Positions 35,156 through 48,440 of a stretch of 64,000 nucleotides of DNA are shown piece by piece; the stretch's first letter is position 1, and each line of letters opens with the position of its first letter. Both the position numbers and the translations under genes were made by a program. The notes under the pieces are model-generated. The model was given only the letters and a program-made list of their open reading frames with translations. It ran no database searches and was not told the origin of the DNA. The stretch lies in contig JAVTVX010000012.1 of assembly GCA_033439265.1 (NCBI GenBank), forward strand, positions 485,001-549,000, written 5' to 3'. The DNA is from Dillenia suffruticosa (Eukaryota > Streptophyta > Magnoliopsida > Dilleniales > Dilleniaceae).

Positions 35156-37200
35156 ATAATTAGCTTAGTAATATGGAACATGCATCCTATGCATTACAAC
35201 TGGTTTATGAGACCTACCAAAGTTCTTCCTATGAATCTCTCTCTCTCTCTCTCTCAATATCTGTTGGTAATGAGGTTTGTTTCAGAGAGAGAGAGAGAGA
35301 GAGAACGAAATTAGGTGTGGTTGTAATCGAAAATATGGATAAACAAGTCACAACTCAATTGTTCAACCATGACTTTATGTTTCCAAATTCTGAGGAACTT
35401 CAGGATCCCAGAATTGGTTTCAACTTATCTATTGTTATTAAAAATTTCCCCCCATTCAATTATATGCAAGTTCAAATTATATATATATTTTTTGGATTTC
35501 ATAACACCGTGATGTTTTTTTTGGTACCAATGAAGTAGAAGAGATTTCTTTAAGCTTTTTTAAATACTAAATATCTTAGTTATTTCTTCGAATATAAATA
35601 TAAAAATTCTCTCCACACGTCATATCCTTTCTCATTCTTCCTTTATCATTAAGTAGTCGTTAACCATTCCCTTTTTAAGAGTTATATCAGAAAGACTAAA
35701 TAAGTCAAAAATCAAATAGACAGACTTTACATATATATTTTAAATTTTTTCTACTAAAAGTCTTATTAAAATACTTTTCAAGTACAAAAATTGGTAAAAA
35801 TAAATAAATAATTGTAATTGACTATATACCCTTTCTATCACTTTTCTAAATCACATACCAATAATTTCCTATCTCACTCCATTATTCACTTTTTCTCACC
35901 GGTGTACAAAATCCTCCCCGACTTAATACAAGAATAAAGAGAGGAAGGACGTATATATACATTTTTTTTACAGAAAAACTATTTCCAAGCCTTGAACCCA
36001 TCTCACTCCATTATTCTAAACAAAAGCAAAGTCGGAAAAGAAGAGATAATCAATACTTCCTTTGTTCTTAAGCGAAGGATGAAGCAGAATTTTAAAAAAA
36101 TAAAATATAAAGTAGAAAAATTAAAGTGACACAACCAAGGGAGAAAACTTTTCTAATTAAAATACATAATTACAACTAACAATATAAAATTTTACAAAAA
36201 AAAAAAAAAAATCTCTGTAAAAAATTATGATTATATTAAAAAATACAATTAACTTTCCCAAGCAGTTCCTTTTTTTTTTCTTTTTCCAAGTACGAGAAAA
36301 GAAAACACAATGAAAACAAAAACCAAAATAAAATAAAATAAAATAATTACAAATGTAAAAGGAACACAAAGAAGAGAAGGGAATGGGGGGGCCATCATGC
36401 CAGTTATAAACATCTTATCATTGCTTTGCCTCGTAAAACATCCAGGTTCAGATTTCCATCTTCAACAATTATATGACCTATATTCCTTTCATTATGCAAA
36501 GGAGTAAACCTAATAGTTTCATATTCCGATGGGTTCCATGCACACAAAGGCTTTCAAATGAGAAAGTTCCATCCCCATCTAAAAAAGTAGCAAGGTTTTA
36601 AGCCGCAGCATAAATTAATCCAAACTCCCTATGCAACAAAACAATGAAGAAAGATGTGTATATTATTATGCAATGCCAAAAAAGAAAAACACTTTACCTA
36701 ACCCTAATACTTCCACTTGGTAGTCAATAGAATAGGCACCATTAGCAGAATGCCATAACAGAGTACCAAGATCAAGCTTGAGCACACACATAGAAACCAT
36801 AAACAGAACACTCACCACAACTTTCTCATAGAACATTCAAATTTAGGTAAGACAAAGGTAAAAAGGAAGCAAATCTTACCACATACAACAAGCACGAAGC
36901 ACTGGACCTACGAGAGTAGTCGCTATTTAGAACCAGCAAAACAGATATACCAAATGCTGAGCAGGCTACAATGTCAAATAAAAACTAAACCATAATACCA
37001 ACGACAGCACAACCAATATAGAACAATCAAAGGAACACAATAAACAGAACCAATTGAATGTCATCAAAAGGACAGGCAGTCAGATGTCTTAACCACAACC
37101 CCGCACAGAATGTTTACAATAACCCCCAAGTGAAGCCCCTCCACTCACTTTTATGTTCAATTTAGGTTCTTCACACAATATGAGAAGTTGCACAGTTTCC
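35156..37200. other. Intergenic DNA and 3' UTR of SKP1
   Basis: 35237-35256 is CT repeat and 35286-35304 is GA repeat, so the two are inverted with respect to each other. AT-rich DNA follows. From about 36400 to 37200 the sequence is less AT-rich and may include the SKP1 3' UTR (minus strand). No coding frame was found. Confidence 0.5.
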
Positions 37201-39105
37201 TCATTCAAAGGCCCACTGGTTCTCCCGACGGACCTCCTCTTCTTCCTCGGGGGTGAAATCATTCTTGATGCCGAAGGTCTTCCTTATCTCCTCGGGGGTC
37301 TTTCCTTTGATCATGTCAGCCACAGTCTGGCAGGTTAGGTCCAAGAGGCTCTTGATATTCAGATAATTAGCAGCCTACAATTTGAATTGACCATCAACGT
37401 CAGTGACCTCAAATAACAGAAAACTGCATTTGGCATGAAGGAGATGCAGCCTAACTTAACCCAAAGAAAACAATTTCAAGAACCCAAATTAGAATTCCAA
37501 AAATGAAAACCAGCAATCTAACCTCACTGTGAATAGAAGGAAAAACTTGTTCCCCTTAATCATGTAGAAGCTACTTAACTAGAAAACCAAAAAAAATAAA
37601 AAGACCGCATAACTTTTCAAGCTCGCAAGACCTTTCGCTTTACAAATTAGTTTTTGACATGAAACTATGACCATTGAAATTTGAGTCTAAAACTTACCAG
37701 CCACTGGCAAAACATCAAATACACTACAAATCAAGACAAATAAGAATCCTACCATGCCAATGTAGGCAAGGGCAAAGAGACACAGAAAATAAGTACATAA
37801 TTTGAAAATTATAACTCTACATGTTGTTTGCCCCAGTAGGAATTATAAACCCTGCCAACTGAAATTTTAACCCCAAATGTATGTTGCTTTTTGCCCTGAT
37901 GAAAGTTTCATGTTTTGCCCCGAATGTAAGGGCATAGCACGCAACACTTTGGTTTCAATTTCTAAACAGGAAATAGCACAGGACCCTTGTGTATCGATTG
38001 CTAAATAAGATGTTGTCCCTGAATGTAAGAGCATAGCACCACCCTTTGGGTTCAATGAATAATCTCAACAAGTGTATGCCACAATCTAGAAATACAAGAC
38101 AATGTATGACTAGAACGATTTGAGAAGAAACTCAACAAGTCTATGCCACAATCTAGAAATACAAGACAATGTCTGACCAGAACGATTTGAGAAGAACTTT
38201 GCAGGCAACCTTTATTACAGTTTTCCAGTCAACAGAAAAATGAAAAACAAGTACAAAGTATATGCAAATTCGCATTTGCAACAGCGAGATTGACAAACGA
38301 ACACAGAACCCTAAAAACACATTAGAGCAGAAATTTACATAATAAACCATAGAATAAACATTAAAAAGAAACGAAGAGTGAATGTCAAACCCTAAGCACA
38401 CGAAAAGTCAGAAAAAGGAAAACAAAATCCTGCACATTAGAACAGAAAAAATCCACAAAACAAACCAGAAAATAAAGATCAAAAGCCCTAAATTTGAAAC
38501 CCAAATCGCATGACAAGCCTGAACAAAGAACAACATAAAACCCTAAAACCCAAACACCTCAGAACAAAAATCCGCATAATAAACCACAAATTAAGCCATA
38601 CAATAAATATTAAAAAGGAAGACAAAAACCCGTACATTGGAACGGTAAAATCCACACGATAACCAAAAAATAAACATTAAAAGCCCTAAATTTGAAACCC
38701 AAGTCGCAGGACAAGCCTTAACAAAAAAAACACAAAACCCTAAAACGCATTACAATAAAAATCGGCAAAATAAACAAAACCTCAGAGAGAGGGAGAAGAG
38801 AAACTTACAAGAATGAGATCGAAGAGAGTAACCTGATCAACCTTAACAAACTCAGCATCCCAGGTCTTGAGATCTTCCTCAGAAGCGCGTTCCTCACTGC
38901 TTTTCTCGTTGTTCTCGACATGCTTCTTGCAGTACTCAATCACCTTGGACAATATCTTGCTAGTGACGTTCGGCAGAGGAATACCATTGTCGGCACAATC
39001 GTCCTCGATCATGTGCTTGATCGTCTGTGACTCCAAAGCCACAGACTCCTCGACCTCGAATGTCTCTCCGTCGGAACTCTTCAACGTTATCATCTTCTTC
39101 GACAT
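37201..39105 (-). CDS. SKP1: SKP1, core adaptor of SCF ubiquitin ligases, 2 exons
   Basis: Minus-strand exons 39105-38809 and 37374-37201 join to 471 nt (156 aa plus TGA), GT-AG, phase 0. It starts [20 protein letters not shown] and has the POZ fold ([37 protein letters not shown]) and [18 protein letters not shown]. The C-terminal F-box-binding part is [57 protein letters not shown]. Length and the intron after DLIL are typical of plant ASK genes. It bridges CUL1 and F-box proteins in nucleus and cytosol. All key regions look intact. Confidence 0.96.
37375..38808 (-). other. SKP1 intron with internal tandem duplications
   Basis: 1,434 bp. A 67-bp unit starting CTCAACAAGT is present twice (38064-38130, 38131-38197) with a few changes. 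From about 38309 to 38770 a looser unit with a spacing near 200-230 bp repeats a little over two times; its landmarks are CCCTAAATTTGAAACCCAA and ACCCTAAAA. No exon was seen inside. Confidence 0.75.
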
Positions 39106-39173
39106 CTTTTCTCTGCAAAAACAAACCCTAAAATCGGAGAGGGATGATATGCTAGGGAATTGTGGTCCATTCT

Positions 39174-39290
39174 AGATAAAAATCTAACTTTCCTAAAAGA
39201 GCCAAGGGTACTATCTACGGTGAATGTTTTTTTTGTCGGTTTTGTTGTGATTGTTTGTTCTTTGTTGGGGTGTTTTTGTCATTGCATTCC
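39174..39290. repeat. Dispersed 115-bp repeat, copy 1 (next to SKP1 5' end)
   Basis: Begins AATCTAACTTTCCTAAAAG and continues through GAGCCAAGGGTACTATCTA to TTCTTTGTTGGGG. Similar copies lie at 40513-40630 and 41118-41230. Confidence 0.7.
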
Positions 39291-40512
39291 AAGAATGCAT
39301 TTGGTGCTTTTTCGGTGTTTTGACTTTTGTGCTCTTTTGCCCGATATTGATCACTTATCTTTTTATTTTTTAAATTGCCCAAGAATTTTGTTGGGTGCTT
39401 TTGTCATTGCATTCCTATAATTATATTGGATAAGAATGAATTATATACAAAAATTCACACAAATTAAATCTTTTATTTTTTATCTATTCATTTTATTATT
39501 ATTATTATTATTATTAAATTTTTTTCTTTTTTCTCTTCTATTTATTATTTTATTTTTATTTTTTAAAATTTTAAAACTCATATTTATCTTTCAAATGATC
39601 GAATCCAAATCGTTGAGATTAAACTTTATATCGTTGTTATTGTAATATTTTAAGTTTATAACTTTTAAATATTTTAAGATGTTTTAAAAATATGATAAAT
39701 TTAGTCACATGAGATATTTCCGGATGTCTAATTGAAATAGAAGCAAAAAGAATAATTATATTTTATTATTAAATATTTAATTGGGTTTATGGGGTGAGCT
39801 TATCACCAATGTGACCATTATTTAATCTTTTAATAAAATTACCCTACTCCTGAAAATAATGAATCCTAAACAAATTTTCAATTATTTTTTTTATACTATA
39901 TCGATGAGTATCCGAAATCATATTCCAATTAATTCGATTCAAACACTTATCAACCCAATTTTAAGAGATAGTTGTTCCAATATAATTTTTTTTTACAAAT
40001 TTTGAACCTAAAATTAATTAAGTGATCTAACATTTTTACCCATTTGGCTAACTATCTATTTTCAATTATTTGAACATAAAGATACCCTTGTATAGATTAA
40101 AATAGAGCTTCCCTTTTATATAATTTGGTTTCCGTTTTAGGAAAGGAAATAATCTCATTTCAAGCTGTTCCTTCGACACGAAGCATATTCACAACAGGCA
40201 TTGCAAATATACAAAGCAATTTGAGAAAAACTCACAAACTTTTTGGTCAGTTCATTGTAATTAATTCCTATCGTGTATTCTTAAGCATGACTAAAACCGT
40301 AAGGGGTTTGGATTAAATCGACAAATCAAATCAAACCAAATTGAAAATTTTGATTTGGCTTGGTTTTTTTCTTAAAAAAAATTTAGTTCAAATCGAATAG
40401 AATTATAATTTTTTGATTCAGTTTTCAATTTATTGAACCGGATCATGAAAAACATTAAAAAAAAAAAAAAAAAACCTAAGAGTGTGTTGGTAAGAAAAAC
40501 ATTAGGAAAAAT

Positions 40513-40630
40513 AAAAAATAAAAAATCTAACTTTCTTAAAAGAGCCAAGAGGTCCTATCTACATGAAACTTTTTCGGTTAATTTTTTTGTAATTATGTGT
40601 TTTTTGTTGGGGGGCACTTTTGTCCATCAA
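40513..40630. repeat. Dispersed 115-bp repeat, copy 2
   Basis: AATCTAACTTTCTTAAAAG, then AGCCAAGAGGTCCTATCTA, and GTTTTTTGTTGGGG, in the same order as copy 1. Confidence 0.7.
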
Positions 40631-41117
40631 TGTATTATGGTGCCTTGTAGAAAGAAAATATGCTATCCCTTATTGTTAATTGGCTACCGAAAATATTTAT
40701 TTGAGAGCTACCGAAAGTTTTTTTTGGTGGATTCTAAAATTTTGATAAATAGACTCTCAATTATTTATATTTTTTCATAAATTTGATAACTTATATTTTA
40801 TTCTACTCATATTTTTTATTTCGCAATAGTAACTAAAAACTATTTAAATAGAAATTTTAAAAATTTATCTAAAAACTACTTACAAACTATAAATACTCTC
40901 AAAATGTATCCAAATAAAATACTTTTCTCAAAGAAAGCTTGAATTGAGAAAAATTATTTAATAAAATAGACGTATACGATCTCTTATGTGTTACATTCAA
41001 TTAAAATGACATATTTTATAATTTGATTCATATTATAAAAATAATTTATTTACTTTTTAATAGTAAAAATCATATAAATTCGTTTTACAAGATAATTTGT
41101 GATATTCTGATCGATAT

Positions 41118-41230
41118 CTAATTTTCTTAAAAGAGTCAAGGGTCTTACTTATGGTGAATTTTTTCGATTGGTTTTTTTTGTGATTATATGTTCTTTGTTG
41201 GGGAACTTCTGTTTATCCATGTACTACGTT
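41118..41230. repeat. Dispersed 115-bp repeat, copy 3
   Basis: ATCTAATTTTCTTAAAAGAG, then TCAAGGGTCTTACTTATGG, and GTTCTTTGTTGGGG. It shares CATGTA downstream of the T-rich part with copy 2 (CAATGTA). Confidence 0.7.
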
Positions 41231-42599
41231 GTCTTGTAAGTATTTTGGCCCTTAGATTTTATGGATTCATTGCTTTCACATTTTCTTACCTCCTTTTTCC
41301 TGCATTTAGTTAACTACTTTTACTATTTTACTCTTATTCAACTGGTTTTGTTATAATTACGTGATCTTCCGGGATAATAGATTCTATTTTTTTTTTTTTT
41401 GTCTCAGTTTTTTGTCATTGTTTATTCGTGTGCTTTCAAAGATTGCATTTAGTAAACACATATTTCTTTTTATCTATAAATAAATTTAATTATCTGATAA
41501 AATATTTATGACAAAATTTTCGTATTTCCTCTTATTAAAAGATTAAAATCTTAAAATTATAATAAAGTTAAATATATTCATAAATTAATTTAATAATAGT
41601 AACGTTCGACGTTACTTACATTTAAATTATTTTTTGTCTTTAAATATAATTACTCTATTTACAGAATCAAAGGTCAATAATTCTCCTCCACGTAATATTT
41701 ATTTCATAAAAATTATAGTAATATTTTTTTTCATCAACCATGGCCAGCGCGTAGAGTAGGGAAGCAAACCTAGTAAAAATTAAAAAATAAAAAAAAAAAA
41801 AGGAAAGAAATTTTAGAAGGATTGATATTCGGGTCGCGTCCGGTCGATGGTTCAAAATGTTTGTATCAACGACGCAAGTTGGATTCAACCGGTGGCAGAC
41901 TAAGATGGGCGCATGCTCAAGAGCTTGCATATATTTCACTGATGACAAAAGAGAGCATGAGGAAGAGGGATTCATTGGAGGTCATATGTTGTAGGATGGA
42001 AGCATAAAATGTTTGCCCGGTTACCTCTCGGATTCTCTACTTGTTTGGCCAATATTGCTATGGGTGGTACCAAGGTGGCATTGTTCGAAAATAAATCTTC
42101 AATAAAAATCATCATTTATAAATATATTCAAAATCTCATATTAAATTATTAAAAAATTACTAGATAAGTGATAACTGAATCCATAATAATTAATTACTGT
42201 TGAAAGCTATGTGATTGGCCTTCCTGATCTATATATTTTTTCTCTCTAGATAATAGGATGCTACATGTGATTGTGGAACAAAGATAGAAATTATTATCAC
42301 ATAATTTTTATATAATTATTCACGTACAATCCAACGGGCATCCCTTTGTAGGACATCAGAGAATTGCCCCGGTACATCGGGCAATTGCTATCCCTTTGTA
42401 GGACATCATGTCATTCATCTACCCCATCAGATCTCATGCCATGAATCTCACATTATATTATCATCGTTGATAGGAATAAAATAAATATAGTATTTATAAT
42501 TGATTTTAACATTATTTTAAAAAAATATTACACTAATTGTGATGATTTATGTGTTAAATTTATCGGAAGGGATGCATGAAAGAAACTTAAATGGAGTAA

Positions 42600-43742
42600 T
42601 TATATAAGGATGGAAATTGAACAGCATTGATCTCTTATTAGCACGTGGACGCACCGAATCCAAGGAGCAATACAAGATTTCTTTTTGAAGATTTTTACTT
42701 CATTCCTTATATTTATGAATGTGAAATTTTGAAGAATTATAAAAGTCATAGTATTTTAATTAGAAATTTTCTTTTGTCTGAAGTTGTTAGGATTTATCCC
42801 TTAGGAAGTTTTATTTTATTTTGGGAAGCGGTTCGAATAATTTTGCCAAAGGTAAAATTAAGGAAACTGAATTTTTACCTTTGTTTTAGGGTTGCGGCCG
42901 CCTCCCCCTTGTGTAGGTATATATATTCCTTGTTTTCTTTACTTTAGAGACACACAAAAACACACCGGAAAGGCTGCCGCCGTAGGACTTCCATTAGTCA
43001 AAGGTTTACAGAAATCTTAATTTTCAATAATTAAGGGATTTTTTGGGATATATTAATTTAATAAATTATAAGTATTTATTTAATTCTTATATTTTATGAA
43101 TCATAATTTTTTTAAGATTTATTGAATAGGATCATATTTAAAAGTTTTAGAATAATTTACAATTAATTAAAACAATAAATCTATAATTATTTGTTAGTTT
43201 TAATGAAGTGATAAATGGTTCTACGTTATGGAGTTAAATAATCTAATCTCAGTAATCCCATTATGTGTTTGTTATTTAGAATTAGGTCTCTCTATATCTT
43301 AATGCTAGTAAAACTTTAAACCCTAAGAGCTTTTCTAGCATTGTCTTTTGATTAGAGAAATAATTAAAGAGTTTCTCTTAATTATCAATGAAGTAAAGAA
43401 AGATTGATTGTTCAGCGTTCGTTAAGCGACTATAACCATATTGAAATCTTTAGATAGATCAATAATCAGTCAAACAAAATCAAGATGAATATAATTCATT
43501 TGACTAGATGTTATTCTCATTGACATTTCATTTATTTAATTGATATTAGTTAATTTTCTTGCTCTAATTAATTTCATGAATTTATTTATTTTTGTTAACC
43601 GTAGATTATTTCTCAATCCCACATTTTTATTTTTCTTAAAAGAAGTAGATCCGTCGTTCCCTATGAATTCGACGCTATTTGCAATGTACTCGTATTATTT
43701 GAAGTAGGAGAAATTTATTTTTGATTGGATTGACAACCATCA
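42600..43742 (+). repeat. Probable decayed LTR-retrotransposon segment (solo-LTR-like)
   Basis: A TATA-like GTATATATATTCC (42916-42928) sits just after a short GC-rich GCGGCCGCC stretch, which looks like an LTR promoter. The 3' part (GTTCCCTATGAATTCGACGC near 43656, then TTTGATTGGATTGACAACCATCA at 43720-43742) resembles the LTR ends or leaders of Ty3/Gypsy elements as I remember them. No primer site, partner LTR or target duplication was identified. Confidence 0.35.
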
Positions 43743-44208
43743 ATCATTATAATAATAACTTTGTTTATATTAACAAAATTCAATTAATTTCAATTAAATC
43801 TAACTTCAACTTTCCTAAATAGAAGCAAAAGTAATGTGGCTATAAGATCATGTTTGAAAGGGGACCTCTGGTGTTGCAAGAGCATAGTGCATTTTCAAAG
43901 AAAGGAAGTATGGGATCATGGTGATAACGGCAGACCTATAAAAGAACCACTAAAACCAGCAACATACCAAGTATTTTGGGACACCCAAAATAAAAATCAA
44001 CCTATGCATGCTGCCCACAACACTATTTTCGTTAAAAAGTTGGTCTATGATATAGAATCTGCTTTATACGTGAAGGTGAATTAAGAAGGCCCAGTACAAT
44101 TTCAGAGCATAAGGAATAACAATAATTCATCATCACCTCTGTATAGAACGCATTTAAGGTATTAGAATCTTCAAACACAGACCCAACCCTTTCTGATATT
44201 TCATCACC

Positions 44209-47200
44209 CTAGAATTCCATGCATTGAGAGGGAGGTGGGCTTATCTTTGTCTTCTCAGGGCCTGCAATCAAGTTTTACATCATCATGAAACAAATTCATG
44301 TTGAGAAAATGATGCAGCATTTCGCTTCTCTGTAGTTTTCTTCCAAATTCACTTAGGTTTTGTCCATACAGCTTCTACCCAAGAGAAAATATTTTCAAGA
44401 AAATAGACCTAATTATGGCAGACGTACCACAGACCCCGCGGATTTCTACTTCCCGCCATTCTTGGACAAGGGCACAGCAGCAGCACATCAAATGTGACAA
44501 GAAATCATCAACAAACCCTCCCTGACAAAAAGAGTGTCAATATCAGCAAGCCACAATGAACAGTTAACGTCGGATAAAACAAGCAACCCATACATTCTCG
44601 GCAAGCCCCATGCAAGAGGAGACATGAGAAACAAAGGAATGTGCAAGTAGTTACCGTGATGTTCAACATTTTACGAAGCTTTCTTCTGATGCAGCAAGTA
44701 TAGCAACAACATGACAATATCAATGAATATGCCATCAGTTCATTACATGCTTCTGCGGGTGCTGTTCATTAGAAGTGCTGTTAGTCTGCTATTGAAATGT
44801 AAAGGCTATAGCTAAAGATCAGGACTACACTGGAGTCACAAATGCACCTATTCATTTTCAAAATCTATAAGATATGACAGAAACTCTGTAATAACATCTG
44901 TGCATTTAAGGTAGATCACATGTCAGCACTGATGCTAGATGAGATACCAAAAGGAATGTTTATATGAACTCAAAGTTCTGAGCTACTCCAGTACCAAAAA
45001 AAAAAAGTTCTGAGCTACTATTCATATTCAAAAACAGAAGGGTTGGAAAGACATGGAAAAAGAGCTACTCACATATGTGCCGATCGGCTGCCACACTAGC
45101 AATCTTTGAAAATGTACCACAAGGGCAGAAGCAAGTTTTTATACCTGCAAAATGTGAAGCAGCATAGAAATTAAATCAAGCACATGTGATATGTATATTT
45201 TATACTGCAGCACCAATACATGGCACGGCCAGCATATTTTGATGAAAGTTCATATTCTATAATTTACTTCGAGACACAAACATGTTGAGAAAAAATGTAC
45301 AATATGCATGGGGAAAAAAGATCTGAAAGTTTAATGCATTGCAAGAGTACAACAGAAGAACCATTTCAACCTATATTATGATAATCTCGTATAATATATC
45401 CTACTGTAGAGTGATTGTATTATGGAACAGCAGTACTTCCCAGGAATAAAGCCAGACAACAAAACATACCATGCTCACTTAAGACAAATAAGTGATGGGT
45501 TAAGCTAGTCTATTATGCTAGCATGTCAGTCAAGGGACTCAGATACCACGTTTGAACTAACTAATTGGCCCGTAAACTTTTATCAATAAATAACACCAAC
45601 GGAAACTCATTGAACTCACAGAGTAGATAATTTAGGCAGTCTAATATTAACATCAAGACCTCTATGAGCCTAGAAATGAACACAAATAAAGTGGCCCCTG
45701 AAACACATGAATGAACCAACTATTATATGTTTGCATGTTCAATATAAGGATGCACATAGATAATGGTACACTCATAATAGGATTAAACCGAGGGGAAAAT
45801 GACATACAGAGATAAGGTTCTGAACAACAGCCAAGTAAATCAGAGTGCCATTCTTCATGCCTGTATGAACCTTTACGGGAAAGAAGATCCTTCCCTGATG
45901 AGACGGTTGAAGTTGACCTGCACAAAAATGGCCACAAAAAATTTCCCTCAATATTGAAAACAAAGAAATTTCGCATAACAGCAAAATCATACTACAGTAA
46001 ATTACCAGCATCTTAAGATCAAAATAGAGAGACCGCCTGAACCTAACAAGTAAAATGAGAACAAACCCACGTGTGCCTATCCTATCTAATATCAGTTAAA
46101 CATGCTATCTGCCATTAATGGTAATTACATAGCAAAAATAGAAAATATTTTTGTGTGTGCCCAAATTAACGAGAGCGAGTACACATTTGTCAGCTCTCAC
46201 AAAAGGCCAAAAAAAAAAAAAAAAAAAACAAACAAAAAGGAAAAATGTGTTAATCAAGTTTCAGCTACCCAATAGCAGAGAACAACCTTGAAGTAGTGTG
46301 AGCTTCAATTTTCTTCTGATAGTCTTCTTCGTAAGAATATTCTTTGTCACTATTGCCATCTGAATAATTAGGATCCACCTCTTTTGAATTTCTCACAGGT
46401 GAGTTCTTCTCAGGACGAGAAGTAGTAGCTGCAGCTTCTGTGACTTCCAATAAATGCTGAATTACCTCACATTGGTTAACATCCAAATTTGCTTGTGATC
46501 GTTGTAGCTCTAGCTGAAGCTTCTCATTTTCTTTTTGAAGTGCTTCATTAAAAGGTAAATTTGGATACGAACACGACAAGGTTTTTTTAAGCACCAGTGC
46601 ATCATTTTTCGATGGATCTTGTTTTAGTATTAAATCTTGCACCCGCCTGTCCTCATCATCCAATGTATATTCACGTTGATCCGTCTCAATAGCTTCTAAT
46701 CTTTCCTGCCAAAGAACAAAGAAGAATGATCACAACAGCAATCCAGTCCTCTTTATAAACATGCATGATTGCAAGCAAATCATCACGTAATGCTAAAATT
46801 AGGTAAAAAGGAGAAATTTTATGCCACACATGTCAGAAATGAAAATAAAGAAGTGTAATGCTAGATGGACCAAAATTTAAATGACAGTCCACATGAGCAT
46901 ATTTTGATGAATTTAAACAAATATTTTATTTAAAATTGACTAGACACGAATCAACAAGTGCCTATGTGAATGTGAACTGCCATATAAAACTTAGTCCATT
47001 TGGTCCATCTAACATTGTACAAAACTGCAAAACATCATTAAGAAACCAAATGCGAGTAGCAAAGAACAGGTAAATACCCTGACTCTATTGTTATCCACGA
47101 GAGTGATAAGGGGGACAATCTTCAAATACCGATCAATCTCATTCTGCGCTCTCCTGAACTGATACACAATATTCCAACCCATTGCTAGCAAATAGAGATA

Positions 47201-47488
47201 GCTCCGGTCCTGGCAACTGTTGACCAAAATATAAGACCTCCTTAATGCATCCTCAAGCTGCTCCAAAGGCTCCCTAGTTTCAGGATACTTCTTAAGCTCC
47301 GTAATTTTCAATTGCTCTAATAGGTTACCTATCAGCTTCAAATGCTGAGCAAATTGTCTGCAATTCTTTTTGTGCATTCGAGCAGTACTTGCAGCCTGCA
47401 CAATCAACCCAATAAGCCGCACTGCATCTATGCCTGTTAGCTGAGCCACATTTCCGATCTCCCCTAAATGATCCCATGTAGATGCCAT
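44209..47488 (-). CDS. MCA1: MID1-complementing activity protein (MCA1/MCA2-like), plasma-membrane Ca2+ influx component; 7 exons
   Basis: Minus-strand exons 47488-47078, 46705-46287, 45917-45808, 45144-45073, 44761-44655, 44521-44428 and 44261-44209 join to 1,266 nt (421 aa plus TAG), the length of Arabidopsis MCA1; all GT-AG and in phase. The N-terminal ~170 residues (WDHLGEIGNVAQLTGIDAVR, HKKNCRQFAQHLKLIGNLLE, SYILVNSCQDRSYLYLLAMG) form the conserved MCA/ARPK region. A coiled coil follows (~205-245, ALQKENEKLQLELQRSQ). The PLAC8 Cys-rich region has CC at 307-308 and CFCPCG at 318-323, then MAYSLILSCCCYTCC and LMCCCCALVQ. Family members mediate stretch-activated Ca2+ uptake. ATG 47486-47488 is chosen because homology starts there. 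MCA1 versus MCA2 is not decided. A 5' UTR intron (48170 to about 47497) is likely. Confidence 0.92.
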
Positions 47489-47950
47489 CTTCACACCTTC
47501 AAATAATCAAACCCCACCAACTTATTTAACTCCGAAAACTATTTTTCTCAATCTACAGCCGAAATAGCTCTTTCAAACAATTCATTTCTATTGATAAATT
47601 CTCCTCTTGAGCATTTCCCACATAAATCAACCCAAAAATAGAATTGGGTCTGATTTTTAAAAGCCAGATCAGAAATGAATGGGGGCAAAAACAGAGTATT
47701 TGATGAACTGTTGATGCTCAAATCAGATCAAAAGCTACCCATTACAAGAAATTCCTCGAAACGGCATTTTGATTCAAGATCTTCGTTAAAGCAAGCTCAA
47801 ATATATTCCACTGGAACAAGGAAATAAGCAAAAATAAAAAATCTTAAATTTTATAATAAAAAAATCAGTAAATGAGTCAACAAATTCTCAAAGATTTTCC
47901 AATACGTTTCTTACCTTACTTTTCAGTCAAAAGGCAAAAATTAAAAGAAC

Positions 47951-47985
<35 letters not shown>

Positions 47986-48440
47986 CCAAATGTGAAGGAA
48001 AAAAATAACTGAGAAAATTATACAAAATCAAATGTGAAGTCAGTTAAATTAACAAACGGAAAAGGCCAAAATTTGACAAGTCACATAATAAATCCAACGA
48101 AAAACAGAAATGCTTGGAATCACCAAAGAAAAAACCCCAGAAGTGCAGTGCATAAACTCAAAAATCTTACCTCGGGAAAAAGCTTAGTTTACTGTTAGGG
48201 TTCGAAATGTCACGTTTCTTTGGGTTTGGGTGTGTAACTCGTGAAAGGAACGTCAAAGAAAATGCAATTTATAAAAGAGACATTGAATTCTGTGATTCAT
48301 CAGACACTGCTTTGCGCAAAATGAGAAGACCTTCTTCTTCCTCCCTGTCTATCGACTTCGGTTGGAGTTGTAGGTTTGCTGTGCTTGTGTTGCAGAGAGA
48401 GAGAAAGAGAGATGTTTGGCTGCTAGTACAAACCCCATGA
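47489..48440 (-). other. 5' UTR, 5' UTR intron and promoter of the MCA gene
   Basis: On the minus strand CCCGAG|GTAAGATT (donor at 48170) and TTATTTGAAG|GTGTGAAG before the ATG (acceptor about 47497) make a plausible 5' UTR intron. A GA repeat lies inside it at 47955-47980. The plus-strand open frame 48207-48440 has no recognised features. Confidence 0.5.

Larger units (their letters stand above)
39291..42599. other. Intergenic AT-rich DNA
   Basis: No gene seen outside the dispersed repeat copies. 39480-39515 is a TTA microsatellite-like stretch. 40310-40440 has words such as AAATCAAACCAAATTG and CAAATCGAATAGAATT that recall the ends of hAT-type MITEs, but I could not define borders. Confidence 0.45.

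Noticed and set aside
42645-42947. 100-codon open frame
   Set aside because: No domain or signal, and it lies in a probable LTR fragment with a promoter-like site inside it.
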